Shown: positions 62,989 through 64,000 of the stretch, piece after piece
Layout of the letters: the number at the start of each line of letters is the position of its first letter
Position numbering within the stretch: position 1 is the stretch's first letter
Assembly (NCBI GenBank): GCA_020226215.1
Contig: CM035229.1
Coordinates: forward strand, 79,501,343 to 79,565,342
Length of the DNA: 64,000 nucleotides
Origin: Sindora glabra
Taxonomy: Eukaryota; Streptophyta; Magnoliopsida; Fabales; Fabaceae
Direction of reading: 5' to 3'
Notes under the pieces: generated by a model
Seen by the model: the letters and a program-made list of their open reading frames with translations, nothing else
Databases searched by the model: none
Told to the model about the DNA's origin: nothing
Position numbers and translations under genes: made by a program

Positions 62989-64000
62989 ACTCCTATTTTA
63001 AATAATTCAATGCTCTAGTTCTAAGTAAGCTTGTATTTTAGAACTTGCTTATATCAAGCAATATCATGTACAAAAATCATTTTTCACAATAAAAATAATT
63101 AAAATAGTTGCATTTAAGTTAATTATGTGAACATTATTTTAAGCATCATCAAGTAGTTTATTTATAATATGTGAAGGAGGAATGACTAACTTTTTGGAAC
63201 CATAAATAGGAAAGACAAAAAGAGTATAGCTATTGAACAAACTTGTTTAATCCATCTACAAATTAGTCCACATAGATTAATCATAAACAAATTGAACTAA
63301 ATCTGATCCGCAAAAATTATGAACTCCTTAAATGGGAGTTTAAGTATTAATGTGTACAAATTATGGACTTATAGATTAGGTTTGCAAATTTTTTTATTTA
63401 AAAAATAATTTAAGGCTTTTAAAATAATTTTAATATAAATATAAAATAATAATTTTGAATTTAAACATCACATTTAATGTATTTTTAATCTACATCAATA
63501 ATTTAAGATTAAATAAAGTATAATAAAAATTTGTTAGCCTTCATATTATTAATTTAAAAATAAAACCATTGACATAGAATTAATTTACTTAAGTTGGGTT
63601 GAGTTGAAAGATTAAAAAAATCAGTTTGAAAGTAAGCATTGAATTGATTTGATAAAGAATTAAGTAATGTGTTAGCTTAGTTTGAAAGTAAAAATAGAAG
63701 AAGGAAAAAAAAAATACAAGCCCATTTACAAACAATTTTGATAGATTGAATCGCTTTGAATTCACATTTAAACGAACTCATATTTTGTAGATTCTAATTT
63801 ACTTTTTTTTGCAAATCGATTCATGGACTTGTATACATGTACATTTTAACGACTCTATAATAAAGGTAGCACATGTTGGATTTGATCCGCTAAACCAATG
63901 AGTACGACATCCTCCCGATTGTATTTGCATGTATCAATAATACAAGGTTGGACAAGTTGAGCTAAGCTCTCAAAGATTATAAATAAAATGAGACATAATA
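62989..64000. other. AT-rich sequence to window end, no gene seen
   Basis: No coding frame, RNA gene or defined repeat was recognised. It lies outside the tandem duplication. Confidence 0.55.

Noticed and set aside
1..64000. CRISPR arrays, bacterial-type operons or defence systems
   Set aside because: The window is clearly plant nuclear DNA with spliced genes; the tandem repeats seen are degenerate satellites or MITEs, not spaced identical repeats.

Overview
The window is nuclear DNA from a flowering plant, most likely a eudicot. It is strongly AT-rich, its genes are split by GT-AG introns, and most of the space is taken by decayed plant-type transposable elements. The recognisable cellular proteins are all plant families: a CFIm25 polyadenylation factor, a SEND1/GEN-like resolvase, a membrane steroid-binding (MAPR) protein and a CLE signalling peptide. 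I cannot name the species.

Layout. 1-0.8 kb: featureless AT-rich DNA. 0.8-8.76 kb: a dead Ty1/copia element with LTRs of about 240 bp. Its integrase-RT core lies inverted relative to its LTRs and RNase H end. A complete Ty3/gypsy chromovirus (1825-7229) is nested in the inverted core, with 419-bp LTRs, a perfect AATTA target duplication and one gag-pol frame broken by eight stops. 9.1-10.9 kb: CFIm25 gene, minus strand, seven coding exons, intact. 11.7-12.3 kb: LINE tail, minus strand. 12.3-14.4 kb: AT-rich repeats. 14.5-22.5 kb: SEND1-type nuclease gene, minus strand, fourteen coding exons, intact, with a 3.3-kb ninth intron that carries a degenerate tandem array. 22.5-30.7 kb: intergenic, holding a decayed FAR1/MULE transposase relic. 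30.8-32.1 kb: MAPR gene, plus strand, two exons, intact.

From about 31.6 to 60.76 kb the window is one large tandem duplication. Unit A (about 31.61-49.64 kb) starts inside intron 1 of the MAPR gene. Unit B (about 49.64-60.76 kb) repeats it. The ancestral unit was about 11 kb. Unit A has since grown to 18 kb by gaining a 3.4-kb LINE with an 18-bp target duplication, a tandemly doubled MITE, a 2.6-kb AT-rich block and a 0.7-kb block. Each unit holds the MAPR 3' exon, a CLE peptide locus, an unidentified tract and part of a non-autonomous LTR retroelement. The copies have split fates. The MAPR gene is intact in A, and B has only a promoterless, exon-1-less remnant with a stop. The CLE gene is intact in B, while in A it has lost its start codon, gained a stop and lost its peptide motif.

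The four intact genes do unrelated jobs: mRNA 3'-end processing, DNA junction cleavage, membrane haem/steroid binding and peptide signalling. They do not form a pathway. I saw no convincing RNA gene, CRISPR array or organellar insertion. The most noteworthy biology is the reciprocal survival of genes across the tandem duplication and the internally inverted, nested retrotransposon.
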